From positions 1 to 47,475 of the forward strand of contig NZ_JAYKTS010000031.1 in NCBI RefSeq assembly GCF_037024155.1: a DNA stretch of 47,475 bases, read 5' to 3'. The notes beneath the pieces were generated by a model. The model was not told the DNA's origin. It searched no databases and saw only the letters and a program-made list of their open reading frames with translations. Position 1 is the first letter of the stretch. Each line of letters begins with the position of its first letter. Position numbers and translations under genes: made by a program. Origin of the DNA: Bacillus sp. 2205SS5-2 (GTDB lineage Bacteria > Bacillota > Bacilli > Bacillales > Bacillaceae_K). Positions 17,194 to 24,782 of this stretch are shown here, one piece after another.

Positions 17194-17361
17194 AGGTTGT
17201 TCTCGCAAAAAATGTGGTTTTTCGGATAGGAATAAAGTCCTTGATTAGTGTAAATCGTTTCCTAACGAAAAATTTTTGATTTCTAAATGAAAACTAAGAC
17301 TTTGCTCGAAAAAACCTTACTGCCTGTTTTTTCATTGTTGTAGGAGCAACGATGTTTATAA
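17194..17361 (+). repeat. Subfamily III dispersed repeat
   Basis: Begins AGGTTGTTCTCGCAAA. It includes CTTACTGCCTGTTTTTTC and AGGAGCAACGATGTTTATAA before joining a subfamily I copy at the next AAGGCT. The same III-then-I arrangement recurs at 26324-26662, which suggests that the two modules moved or duplicated together. Confidence 0.7.
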
Positions 17362-17930
17362 AAGGCTATTTTCGCTAAGTTAGTTGCTTTTCGAATCAGT
17401 TTATCATCTATGAACTAGCTTTGTTTCGGGCATCATTTACGTAAAGCGGAAGTGGCTGTCCTGCGGCGTCAGGCAAATGAAGAGCTCGGAGGTGATGCCT
17501 GCATCACTGGAGAGTTATTCATTTGACCCCGAGCCGCAAGCCACTGCAGCTGGATCAAGAAAAGCGGAAGTGGCTGTCCTGCGGCGTCAGGCAAATGAAG
17601 AGCTCGGAGGTGATGCCTGCATCACTGGAGAGTTATTCATTTGACCCCGAGCCGCAAGCCACTGCAGCTGGATCAAGAAAAGCGGAAGTGGCTGCTCAGG
17701 GACGGCAGGCATCTGTCAGAACACGCAGTGAAGCCTGCTTCACGTAGTGGGCTGACAAATGCCCGAGTCCCTAGCCACTGCAGCTGGATCAAGAAAAGCG
17801 GAAGTGGCTGCTCAGGGACGGCAGGCATCTGTCAGAACACGCAGTGAAGCCTGCTTCAAGTAGTGGGCTGACAAATGCCCGAGCCGCAAGCCACTGCAGC
17901 TGAATCAAGAAAAGAGCCATACGAAAAGAG
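17362..17930 (+). repeat. Subfamily I repeat carrying four palindromic units
   Basis: The left end AAGGCTATTTTCGCTAAG and inner block TTTGTTTCGGGCATCATTT are followed by four tandem palindromic units. After them comes only the last part of the right terminus (GAGCCATACGAAAAGAG); the block with AACAGTGAAATGG is missing, so this copy is truncated on the right. Confidence 0.8.
17443..17910 (+). repeat. Tandem array of four ~117-bp palindromic units
   Basis: Each unit begins AAAGCGGAAGTGGCT and ends AGCCACTGCAGCTGGATC. Unit ends (GATC) fall at 17553, 17671 and 17787, with the last as GAATC near 17902. Units 1-2 are type a (middle CAAATGAAGAGCTCGG / CATTTGACCCCGAGC); units 3-4 are type b (GGACGGCAGGCATCTGTCAG / GGGCTGACAAATGCCCG). 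Each folds on itself along nearly its full length. The frames open through the array are by-products of the repeat. Confidence 0.88.
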
Positions 17931-17963
17931 TACACTCCGTAATAAAGGAGTGTACTCTTTTTA
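17924..17963. terminator. Terminator after yodC, bidirectional
   Basis: Stem AAAAGAGTACACTCC / GGAGTGTACTCTTTT, abutting the minus-strand nitroreductase stop (17965). It has a T-run on the plus strand and TTTTCGTATGG on the minus strand. Confidence 0.82.
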
Positions 17964-17964
17964 T

Positions 17965-18573
17965 TTAAACGAATTCGACAATTCTTTCTAAATCTAAGCG
18001 ATTGGCTTTACGTGCCTCTTGAAGTGGTTTGCCAATAGTCATCAGCATCACAGGGACATAACGATCAGAAATATTGAACTCTTTCACAAGTTGATTGGGA
18101 TCAAATCCACCGATTGGACAAGTATCCCAACCTTTAGCTTTTGCTGTTAACATTAGTTGCATAGCTGCTAATGAGGCATTAGAGAAAGCCGCATCACGAG
18201 CGTATTGGTCACTTTGATAAGCACCTTGAATTTGTTGATTTAGGGCCTCTTTAATTTCTGGTGACATAGCACCAGCTGCAACAGCGGGATCAAAGACATC
18301 ATCCACATTTTTATTTGCTTCCAAATCACCTAGTACGGCAATAACTGCAGAAGCATCGACCACTTGTTGTTGGTTGTAGGCAATTGGTAATATTTTCTCT
18401 TGAAGGTCTTTTTGATCGAAAATCATAAATTTCCAGTGTTGTAAGTTCCAAGCAGATGGTGCCTTCCCTGTTAATTCAAGAATCTCTTTCAGTTCATCTC
18501 TTGGGATTTGCGTATTAGGGTCGTACACTTTTGTAGAACGTCTTTCTTCTGCTACATCAAAAAAATTGGTCAT
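17965..18573 (-). CDS. yodC: Nitroreductase, YodC-like
   Basis: A 202-residue flavin-dependent nitroreductase that probably reduces quinones or nitro compounds with NAD(P)H. Family marks are the N-terminal ERRSTKVYD with the FMN-contacting Arg/Ser, the block TGKAPSAWNLQHWKFMIFD, ASLAAMQLMLTAKAKGWDTCPIGGFD, and a final strand YVPVMLMTIGKP. Sequence and context (divergent HxlR gene) match B. subtilis YodC as I recall it. The ATG at 18573 follows AAGGAGGATACATCA. The frame extends upstream to 18669, but that part covers the operator and has no ribosome binding site. Induction by quinones or diamide through the neighbouring repressor is the likely mode. Confidence 0.9.
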   Translation of the reverse strand: MTNFFDVAEERRSTKVYDPNTQIPRDELKEILELTGKAPSAWNLQHWKFMIFDQKDLQEKILPIAYNQQQVVDASAVIAVLGDLEANKNVDDVFDPAVAAGAMSPEIKEALNQQIQGAYQSDQYARDAAFSNASLAAMQLMLTAKAKGWDTCPIGGFDPNQLVKEFNISDRYVPVMLMTIGKPLQEARKANRLDLERIVEFV

Positions 18574-18617
18574 TGATGTATCCTCCTTCTCTTTGGCTGG
18601 ATGTATTTTACTAATAA

Positions 18618-18665
18618 AAAGTAAGTTACTTACTTTACGTAAGTGATTTCGTTGTTTACTATAAT
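18618..18665. promoter_or_regulatory. Palindromic operator and promoter between yodC and yodB
   Basis: AAAGTAAGTTACTTACTTT (18618-18636) is a perfect 19-base palindrome, followed at once by the overlapping CTTACTTTACGTAAG. A TATAAT at 18660-18665 serves the plus-strand regulator; its -35 region would lie next to the palindrome. The layout fits autoregulation and divergent repression by the HxlR protein. Confidence 0.65.
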
Positions 18666-18714
18666 ACATATAAGCTGTAACATCAAGAAAAACGACTGAA
18701 GGAAGTGTGTTTCA

Positions 18715-19023
18715 ATGCAAAAGCCTTGTGTTTGCCCTAAATATGAGGAAGCATTTACGTTACTAGGGAAGAGGTGGAATGGTCTCCTCATAAGAGTATT
18801 ATTCTCCGGACCGTTCCGTTTTAAAGATATTAATGATAAAATTCCACTAATTAGTGAAAAAGTCTTATCCGATCGGCTGAAAGAGTTAGAAGAAAAGAAA
18901 ATTATCAATCGAACGGTTACCTTAGAAGTACCAATAAAAATACAATATGAACTAACTGAAAAAGGTGAGTCTCTTCGCCCTGTTCTTGATGAGGTCCAAA
19001 AATGGGCAGACGATTGGATATAA
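18715..19023 (+). CDS. yodB: HxlR-family redox repressor, YodB-like
   Basis: A 102-residue winged-helix regulator. The motif order is that of HxlR proteins: CPKYEEAFTLLGKRWNGLLI, GPFRFKDINDKIPLISEKVL (recognition helix SEKVLSDRLKELEE) and a wing TVTLEVPIKIQYELTEKG. Cys7 in CVCPK aligns with the redox-sensing Cys6 of B. subtilis YodB; an extra Cys at position 5 makes a CxC pair that YodB lacks, and there is no C-terminal Cys. It should repress the divergent nitroreductase gene until thiol-reactive quinones or diamide modify it. The ATG follows GAAGGAAGTG. Confidence 0.9.
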   Translation: MQKPCVCPKYEEAFTLLGKRWNGLLIRVLFSGPFRFKDINDKIPLISEKVLSDRLKELEEKKIINRTVTLEVPIKIQYELTEKGESLRPVLDEVQKWADDWI

Positions 19024-19148
19024 ATCAATAGGAAAACGTTGAAAAAACGATAAAAATTTCCGTAAAATAGTTTGCACTGAAGTAGATAGCAGAACCGTAG
19101 TGCATTAATTCCGCATCCCGGAAAAAACTAGTGTGAAACCGATTTATT

Positions 19149-19313
19149 AAGGCTGTTTTCGCAAAGTTAGTTGCTTTTCATACTAGCCTTTAAACTGTGA
19201 CATGGCTTGGTTTCGGGTCATCTCTTCGTAATTATTTGAAGAGAGTATCTGCAAAAGTAGATATTTGACCTAAAGTGATGGATCAAACGCAACAATGCAT
19301 ACGAGAACAGCCT
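19149..19313 (+). repeat. Subfamily I repeat, diverged
   Basis: Left end AAGGCTGTTTTCGCAAAG, then GGTTTCGGGTCATCTCTTCG, and right end CAACAATGCATACGAGAACAGCCT. The right terminus here reads ACAGCC instead of GAGCC, making the two ends more symmetrical than in other copies. It ends 30 bases before the small membrane peptide gene. Confidence 0.75.
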
Positions 19314-19342
19314 AGAAAAATTATTCTTTTGGAGGTATTTAG

Positions 19343-19438
19343 ATGTTTGGAAATAAAGAGGAAAAAATCTTAGGAATTGTGATGTTTGTGGTTGCTTTAT
19401 TATTATTGTTTTCAATATTAAGGCATTATATATTTTAA
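19343..19438 (+). CDS. 31-residue single-span membrane peptide
   Basis: A short gene encoding MFGNKEEKILGIVMF then VVALLLLFSILRHYIF: a charged N-terminal segment followed by one hydrophobic helix of about 19 residues and a short end with Arg-His. A strong GGAGG (TTTTGGAGGTATTTAG) lies six to seven bases before the ATG, which is the main reason to believe it. It lies between a dispersed repeat and an mscL-like gene about 85 bases downstream. I do not recognise the family; small membrane modulators of this size are common in Bacillus. Confidence 0.6.
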   Translation: MFGNKEEKILGIVMFVVALLLLFSILRHYIF

Positions 19439-19522
19439 GGATCCTTAGGTAGTAGGATTTTCGAACAAGCTTGTCATCCTTTCCATATGTTTTATAGAAT
19501 AATGCATATGGGAGAGGGGATT

Positions 19523-19855
19523 ATGTGGAAGGAATTTAAGCAATTTGCAATGAATGGTAACATGTTTGACCTAGCTATTGCGGTGATAATTGGATCGGAT
19601 TTTAGTAAGAGTGTGGAACCTTTAGTAAAAAATATTATGATGCCCTTGCTTGGAGTGATCATCGGTGGAGTCCAAATCGAGCGTTTGTATATTCCTATTT
19701 GCGCTCACCAAATTTTAATGGGTCTTATTTTACATGCTATTTTAGACTTTCTTATAGTATCATCCACTATTTTTTGGGTGGTTAAGCTTATCAACCGGCT
19801 CAGAGGGCACAAGGAGGCCTATGAATTAAAAGTAAGACAAACATTGCACTCTTAA
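19523..19855 (+). CDS. mscL: MscL-like mechanosensitive channel, divergent
   Basis: A 110-residue homologue of the large-conductance mechanosensitive channel, which opens in the membrane on osmotic downshock. The start MWKEFKQFAMNGNMFDLAIAVIIG and MMPLLGVIIGGV are typical of TM1, and LDFLIVSSTIFWVVKLINRL of TM2. Odd points: the pore-lining glycine/alanine pattern after IIG reads SDFSKSV rather than the usual GAAFGKIV, the loop contains CAHQILMGLIL, and the C-terminal helix bundle is missing (about 20 residues short of B. subtilis MscL). It may be a decaying paralogue or a functionally altered channel. ATG 19523 follows GGGAGAGGGGATT. Confidence 0.78.
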   Translation: MWKEFKQFAMNGNMFDLAIAVIIGSDFSKSVEPLVKNIMMPLLGVIIGGVQIERLYIPICAHQILMGLILHAILDFLIVSSTIFWVVKLINRLRGHKEAYELKVRQTLHS

Positions 19856-19858
19856 CAG

Positions 19859-20023
19859 AAGGATGTTCTCGCAAAGTTTGTGGCTTTTCGAATTAGCTCT
19901 CAATTCGTGATGAAGATTGACTTCGGGCATCTTTTCGCATCATTTTTAACACGGAATGAGGAATGAAATTATTGTTTCCATCCTTTTTTTATGCTACAGC
20001 AACAAAGTATCCGAAAAGATCCT
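19859..20023 (+). repeat. Subfamily II dispersed repeat
   Basis: Starts AAGGATGTTCTCGCAAAG three bases after the mscL-like stop and ends AAGTATCCGAAAAGATCCT. It shares TTCGTGATGAAGATTGACTTC and GGGCATCTTTTCGCATC with the copy at 6167-6314. Confidence 0.78.
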
Positions 20024-20057
20024 AACAAAAATACGTAACCTGCTAAAAAGAAAAGAA

Positions 20058-20285
20058 ATGGGGGCAAAAGTACCAGATGCTACAGAAAAAATATTGAGTG
20101 TTCCGTTTCATAAAGAAACGTTCGATAACCCCACAAGGTATGGAAAAGCGTTAGGAAGTCCTTTAGACACTTTTTCATACCTAATAAAAAATCGTGCTTT
20201 TATCTCCATCTATACATTATTGATTCAAAAGTACGAATACTATCCACAAAATTCCATCCCTTCAAACTCAAAATATGATGAATAG
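20058..20285 (+). CDS. Possible short ORF or gene remnant
   Basis: A 75-codon stretch (MGAKVPDATEKILSVPFHKE ... NSKYDE) that lies outside the repeat; the frame continues back into the repeat to 19956, but that part is not coding. The codons look plausible but there is no good ribosome binding site and I recognise no family. It could be the remains of a gene broken by the repeat. Confidence 0.2.
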   Translation: MGAKVPDATEKILSVPFHKETFDNPTRYGKALGSPLDTFSYLIKNRAFISIYTLLIQKYEYYPQNSIPSNSKYDE

Positions 20286-20384
20286 AAGTTTCAATTATTT
20301 TAACTATGTCTAATTCCAAAATAGTTAATGTCAGTATAAAAAGATAAGAGAGATTGAAAAAATATATACACTTCAAGGAAAAGA

Positions 20385-20413
20385 TTGAACAGTTCTTATT
20401 TTTCTGATAATAT
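20385..20413 (+). promoter_or_regulatory. Sigma-A-type promoter of helD
   Basis: TTGAAC (20385-20390), a 17-base spacer and TAATAT (20408-20413), about 75 bases before the start codon. Confidence 0.55.
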
Positions 20414-20489
20414 AATCTTCTGCACTTAAAACAAACCTCAATCGTCAACTTTCTCCATTGCGGCTGAAACTAATGGAAAGGAGAAAAAA

Positions 20490-22757
20490 ATGACCGATCA
20501 AACACCTTTACATCCTGATTTTACGAAAGAATGGGATCGACTCGAATTTACCAAGCGCTACCTTTTAGCTGTTATCGCTACGGCTGAAACGAGCAAGAAT
20601 CAGTTCCAAGAAAATATGAAGCGAGCGTTCGGTGATGTGGATTTTATTGAATCCTCTGCAGCCTATACCGACCTGCTCACAAATGCTAGTTTTTATGAAA
20701 TATCTAAGGATGAACTTGAATCATTACGAAATGCATTACATAAACCATATTTTGCCCGGCTCGACTTTAAAAGAGAGGGAGGAGATCAAACCGAAAAACA
20801 TTATATTGGCAAAACATCCTTGTATCATCGAGAAAATCAAGATCAAATTATTGTTGATTGGCGTTCCCCGATTGCAAACCTTTATTATGAAGGTCGAATT
20901 GGACGGGTAGAATATAACGCGGATGGTGGATTATATCGTGGTGATTTATCCTTAAAACGCCAATTTATGATTGAACAAGGACAATTAGATGAAATACGTG
21001 ATATTGACTTAACAACGACGGACGAACTCTTACAAGAGTCTCTTGCAAAAAGTTCCAGTAACCGCCTCACTGAAATTATTACAACAATCCAGGAAGAACA
21101 GAATCGAATTATTCGAGCGGATCTTAATCGTCCTATCATTGTTCAAGGAGCGGCTGGAAGCGGGAAAACGACAATCGCTTTACACCGTATTTCCTATTTT
21201 ATCTACAACTACAAGCAATTTTTTGATCCAACTCAGTTGATGATTTTAGCTCCAAGTAAATTATTTATTGATTATATATCTGAAGCTTTGCCTGAATTAG
21301 GTGTTGACCGAGTTAAGCAAACGACGTTCTCTGAATACACACTACAATGTATTAATGAAGAAAAACTAACACTTATGCCTGATGAAAAATTAGTTTCCTT
21401 ACTCGAAAATCCAACACAGGAGGACATTCTAGCAAGTAAAGTATCCGGCTTCAAGGGATCAAAGTTAATGAAAGAAATTCTCGATTATTATATACAAGAA
21501 ATCTATCTGAGGTTTGTACCAAAGGAAGATTTTTATGTTGAGAAGTATCGACTATATTCTGCACAAAAATTCACAAAACTATTGATCGAGGAATACTATT
21601 ACTTACCTCTCTACAAACGGGTGGAAAAATTAAAGAAGCTTCTCCAAAGCACGGTGAGAACAAATAAATCATCTATGCTAAATCGAATTGAAAAATTCTT
21701 CGATGACAGAATAGAAATAGCCTTATTTCGCAAGGAAAGCGAGGAACGACGGGCTTATGTAACAAAAGCTTTAGATAATAAAGAAGAGAGATTGAAATCT
21801 CTGAAAATAAGTATACGCAAAGCAGTAACAAGCTATATGAAGCAATTTGAAAAGAAAAAGCTTCTAACCTATTATGCTGAATTATATCAAGATCCTTTAA
21901 TGCTCATTAAACGATCTAAAGGGAGGTTAACCCTAGATCAGGCCGAAGAAATCTGCGATTATACGACAAATCATATTCGCAATAAGAGTTATGAAGTAGA
22001 AGATTTAGCCCCTTTACTATATTTGCAAACGCATTTATTTGGTGTTGAAAAAGAATACAAAGTAAAAAACGTAGTGATTGATGAAGCACAAGATTATAGT
22101 TATTTGCAGATTCAATCATTAAAAACCGCTTTTGAAACAGATATGTTTACTCTTGTCGGGGATTTAGCGCAAGGAATTCATTCTTATCGGGGCTTGACCT
22201 CCTGGGATGCCGTGTGTCAGGAAATATTTCCAAGAGCTACCTATACGGAACTTCAAAAAAGTTATCGTACGACCGTAGAAATTATGGAAACAGCCAATGA
22301 ACTTCTAGCACGTTTACCCTACCCTTTTCCAAAAGTTAATCCTGTTGTTCGTCACGGCGAAAGACCAGAGTTTATAGAAGTAAAGAAGGAATCACAAATC
22401 GCTGATAGTATATTAAAAAAAGTTGAAGAATTGAGAGAAGAAGAATATCAGACATTTGCAGTCATTGGGAAAACGATGAAAGATTGTGAAAGAATAGCTA
22501 TAGCGCTAGAAAAAAACGATCAAGGCTCAATTAAGCTCTTAAAAGAACAAGCTAGCATTCCGAAAGATAAAATTGTAGTCGTCCCCTCATATTTAGCTAA
22601 AGGATTAGAATTTGATGTGGTCATGATTGTTTCAATTAAGGAGTCTTTTTCAGTTGAAGAAGAGCTTGATATTAAATTACTTTACGTTTCGATGACAAGG
22701 CCGCTGCACCGCCTATTCTTTTACGGAGAGGATAAAGAACGATTTCTATTAGATTAA
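20490..22757 (+). CDS. helD: HelD, RNA-polymerase recycling ATPase (UvrD/Rep-like)
   Basis: A 755-residue superfamily 1 helicase-like protein. In B. subtilis HelD binds RNA polymerase and releases stalled enzyme from DNA at the cost of ATP. Visible features are a charged coiled-coil N-terminus (HPDFTKEWDRLEFTKRYLLA), the HelD-typical block DWRSPIANLYYEGRIG, Walker A GAAGSGKTTIALHR near 220, Walker B with DEAQDYSYLQ near 530, LVGDLAQGIHSYRG, KSYRTTVEIMETANELL, and a final VVPSYLAKGLEFDVV with YVSMTRPLHRL. The length is close to the 774 residues of B. subtilis HelD. GAAAGGAG precedes the ATG. It is monocistronic with its own terminator. Confidence 0.94.
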   Translation: MTDQTPLHPDFTKEWDRLEFTKRYLLAVIATAETSKNQFQENMKRAFGDVDFIESSAAYTDLLTNASFYEISKDELESLRNALHKPYFARLDFKREGGDQTEKHYIGKTSLYHRENQDQIIVDWRSPIANLYYEGRIGRVEYNADGGLYRGDLSLKRQFMIEQGQLDEIRDIDLTTTDELLQESLAKSSSNRLTEIITTIQEEQNRIIRADLNRPIIVQGAAGSGKTTIALHRISYFIYNYKQFFDPTQLMILAPSKLFIDYISEALPELGVDRVKQTTFSEYTLQCINEEKLTLMPDEKLVSLLENPTQEDILASKVSGFKGSKLMKEILDYYIQEIYLRFVPKEDFYVEKYRLYSAQKFTKLLIEEYYYLPLYKRVEKLKKLLQSTVRTNKSSMLNRIEKFFDDRIEIALFRKESEERRAYVTKALDNKEERLKSLKISIRKAVTSYMKQFEKKKLLTYYAELYQDPLMLIKRSKGRLTLDQAEEICDYTTNHIRNKSYEVEDLAPLLYLQTHLFGVEKEYKVKNVVIDEAQDYSYLQIQSLKTAFETDMFTLVGDLAQGIHSYRGLTSWDAVCQEIFPRATYTELQKSYRTTVEIMETANELLARLPYPFPKVNPVVRHGERPEFIEVKKESQIADSILKKVEELREEEYQTFAVIGKTMKDCERIAIALEKNDQGSIKLLKEQASIPKDKIVVVPSYLAKGLEFDVVMIVSIKESFSVEEELDIKLLYVSMTRPLHRLFFYGEDKERFLLD

Positions 22758-22793
22758 GGTCATGAGTGTTATTCTGGCTAAAGAATGTCATTT

Positions 22794-22838
22794 GGTTTGG
22801 GTAGTGGGGAAATAATCCTTACAATCCAAACCTTTTTT
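22794..22838 (+). terminator. Terminator of helD
   Basis: Stem GGTTTGG / CCAAACC with an inner partly paired arm, followed by TTTTTT, 37 bases after the stop. Confidence 0.75.
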
Positions 22839-23042
22839 AGACTCAATTTTGTTCGGAAAGTACAGTGACATATTGAATGGTGCTCTTCATTTGACAGAGA
22901 AGAAACAGCGTTATATAATTATCTTGAATTCGAGATAAAATATTATATCTTTGGTTCGAAAAATGTATATTCATATCGTTTCATTAGCGGAGAATAGGGT
23001 GTTTTGTTAAAAATAGGAAACTACAAGGAGAGGTGATGGAAA

Positions 23043-23750
23043 ATGTTAACTATTTATCGAGCAGACGAAAGATTCACAGCAAACCATGGTTGGCTGCATA
23101 GTCGATTTAGCTTTTCATTCGCAGATTATTATGATCCAAACAATATGAACTTTGGACCAATGCGCGTCCTTAATGATGATATTGTCGAGCCCTTAAGAGG
23201 ATTTGGTTCCCATCCCCATAAAGAAATGGAAATCGTCTCAATTGTGTTAGAAGGGCAGCTCAAACATGAGGATTCTACTGGTGAATCTGCGGTAACATCT
23301 TTTGGCGGAATTCAACGGATGACGGCAGGAACTGGAGTCATTCATTCAGAAATGAATCCTTCCAAAAAAGAGGCGGTTAACTTCTTACAAATGTGGTTTT
23401 TACCTGAAAAGAGTGGTTTAGCTCCGTCTTACGAAAAATCGGAATTTGATTATCGGAAATTAAAAAACAACCTTTTACCAGTTGTGTCTAGTGCCCATAA
23501 AGGTGATCAGGTTGCTCATATTCATCAAGATTTAACCATTTATTTGTCTGATTTAAATAGGAATCAAAAGCTATCTTTTTCACAAAAAGAAGATCGAAAT
23601 ACATTTATTTTTGTGATTAAAGGAGAGCTAGATATTGATGGCGAAAACCTTCAAACCCGAGATTCCGCACGAATTACAATGCAAACAGAGGTCAATATGA
23701 TAGCAACGCAAGACGTTCGCTTTATGTTAATTGATTTACCGCGTTCTTAA
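23043..23750 (+). CDS. Pirin-family protein (bicupin)
   Basis: A 235-residue bicupin. It shows the pirin signature: LHSRFSFSFADYYDPNNMNF, GFGSHPHKEMEIVSIVLEGQ with the metal-binding His pair, TGVIHSEMNPS with the third His and Glu, and LQMWFLPEKSG. The second cupin is less conserved. Bacterial pirins of this group can act as quercetinase-like dioxygenases or redox-linked regulators. It lies 84 bases upstream of a WrbA-type quinone reductase gene in the same direction; this pairing suggests a role in quinone stress, but that is inference. The ATG follows GGAGAGGTGATGGAAA. Confidence 0.9.
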   Translation: MLTIYRADERFTANHGWLHSRFSFSFADYYDPNNMNFGPMRVLNDDIVEPLRGFGSHPHKEMEIVSIVLEGQLKHEDSTGESAVTSFGGIQRMTAGTGVIHSEMNPSKKEAVNFLQMWFLPEKSGLAPSYEKSEFDYRKLKNNLLPVVSSAHKGDQVAHIHQDLTIYLSDLNRNQKLSFSQKEDRNTFIFVIKGELDIDGENLQTRDSARITMQTEVNMIATQDVRFMLIDLPRS

Positions 23751-23834
23751 TTCATGAGTTCAAGCTCTATCAAATCTGGTAGGGATTTTACTATATCTGG
23801 TCGTTGATCAGAAAAAAATAAAGGGAGAGATTTT

Positions 23835-24443
23835 ATGTCAAATGTAAAATTAGCGGTTATCTACTACAGTTCAACAGGAACGAATTATCAGCTTGGGAAG
23901 TGGGCTGAAGAAGCGGCAACGGAACACGGAGCCGAAGTAAGATTGGTTCGTGTAGAAGAACTAGCACCTGAAGCTGCCATTGAATCTAATCCTCAGTGGA
24001 AGCAACATATAGAAGATTCAAAAAACGTCCCGGTTGCCGGATTAGATGATTTAGAGTGGGCGGATGCTTATATCTTCTCAATACCAACTAGATTCGGAAA
24101 TCTTCCTGCTCAAATGAAACAATATTTAGACACAACAGGTGGTCTGTGGTTCCAAGGGAAATTAGCGAATAAAGTGGTCAGTGCCATGTCTTCTGCGAGC
24201 AACTCTCACGGTGGCCAAGAGCAAACAATTCAAGCACTTTACACAACGATGATGCACTGGGGAGCGATTATTGCAGCACCAGGTTATACAGATGACTCAA
24301 TCTTCGGAGCGGGCGGTAACCCATATGGTACGAGTGTAACAGTGGATAAACAGGGAAACATGATTGAAAATGTTGAGGCAGCAGTTAGACATCAAGCAAA
24401 GCGTACTGTTAACATAGCGGCAGCCATTAAAAATAATCTTTAA
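23835..24443 (+). CDS. wrbA: WrbA-type NAD(P)H:quinone oxidoreductase
   Basis: A 202-residue flavodoxin-fold protein. WrbA-type enzymes reduce quinones by two electrons using FMN and NAD(P)H. Motifs: YYSSTGTNYQLGKWAEEAA (FMN phosphate loop), the mid-block DAYIFSIPTRFGNLPAQMKQ, DTTGGLWFQGKLANKVVSAM, SASNSHGGQEQTI and an aromatic-rich MMHWGAIIAAPGYTD. It probably protects against redox-cycling quinones. GGGAGAG precedes the ATG. It follows the pirin gene and is closed by a strong terminator, so the two may share a transcript. Confidence 0.92.
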   Translation: MSNVKLAVIYYSSTGTNYQLGKWAEEAATEHGAEVRLVRVEELAPEAAIESNPQWKQHIEDSKNVPVAGLDDLEWADAYIFSIPTRFGNLPAQMKQYLDTTGGLWFQGKLANKVVSAMSSASNSHGGQEQTIQALYTTMMHWGAIIAAPGYTDDSIFGAGGNPYGTSVTVDKQGNMIENVEAAVRHQAKRTVNIAAAIKNNL

Positions 24444-24493
24444 AGGAAAATAAACTGCATAGAAAAAACCTTTTGAATACGACCTAAACAATC

Positions 24494-24526
24494 AAAAAAC
24501 TGGCGAACAAAATCGCCAGTTTTTTG
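24494..24526 (+). terminator. Terminator of wrbA
   Basis: Stem AAAAAACTGGCGA / TCGCCAGTTTTTT around ACAAAA, 50 bases after the stop. Confidence 0.88.
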
Positions 24527-24613
24527 GTGTAAGAGAAAAAGAATTTATTGGAATTTGCGAAAGTATGTAATGAAAGAAGGAGTGTAGTTCGAAAGCGGGA
24601 CATGATTAAAGAA

Positions 24614-24724
24614 TGACCGCACGCCACTGCAGCTGGATCCGTCTTTTTTTATGGAAATCAACAGTGAAATGGATAGTTTAGTAAAAAATCAGATGAAATA
24701 ACCAAAATGTATCGGAAAAGAGAC
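24614..24724 (+). repeat. Right half of a subfamily I repeat with cassette remnant
   Basis: Starts within the end of a palindromic unit (GCCACTGCAGCTGGATCC) and continues through ATGGAAATCAACAGTGAAAT to GATGAAATAACCAAAATG and TATCGGAAAAGAG. The left half is missing. It shows again where the cassette joins the element. The remaining bases of the gap hold no gene. Confidence 0.75.
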
Positions 24725-24782
24725 ATTTAGAAATAAATAGGATTTCCACAGTTACTAGTCGCACTACCAATTGTTTCCCACT

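Noticed and set aside
17523-17847. Open frames (60-75 codons) running through the palindromic arrays here and at 27910-28428
   Set aside because: They simply follow the repeat units, which give the same peptide (MTPSRKPLQLD...) again and again, and they have no ribosome binding site.
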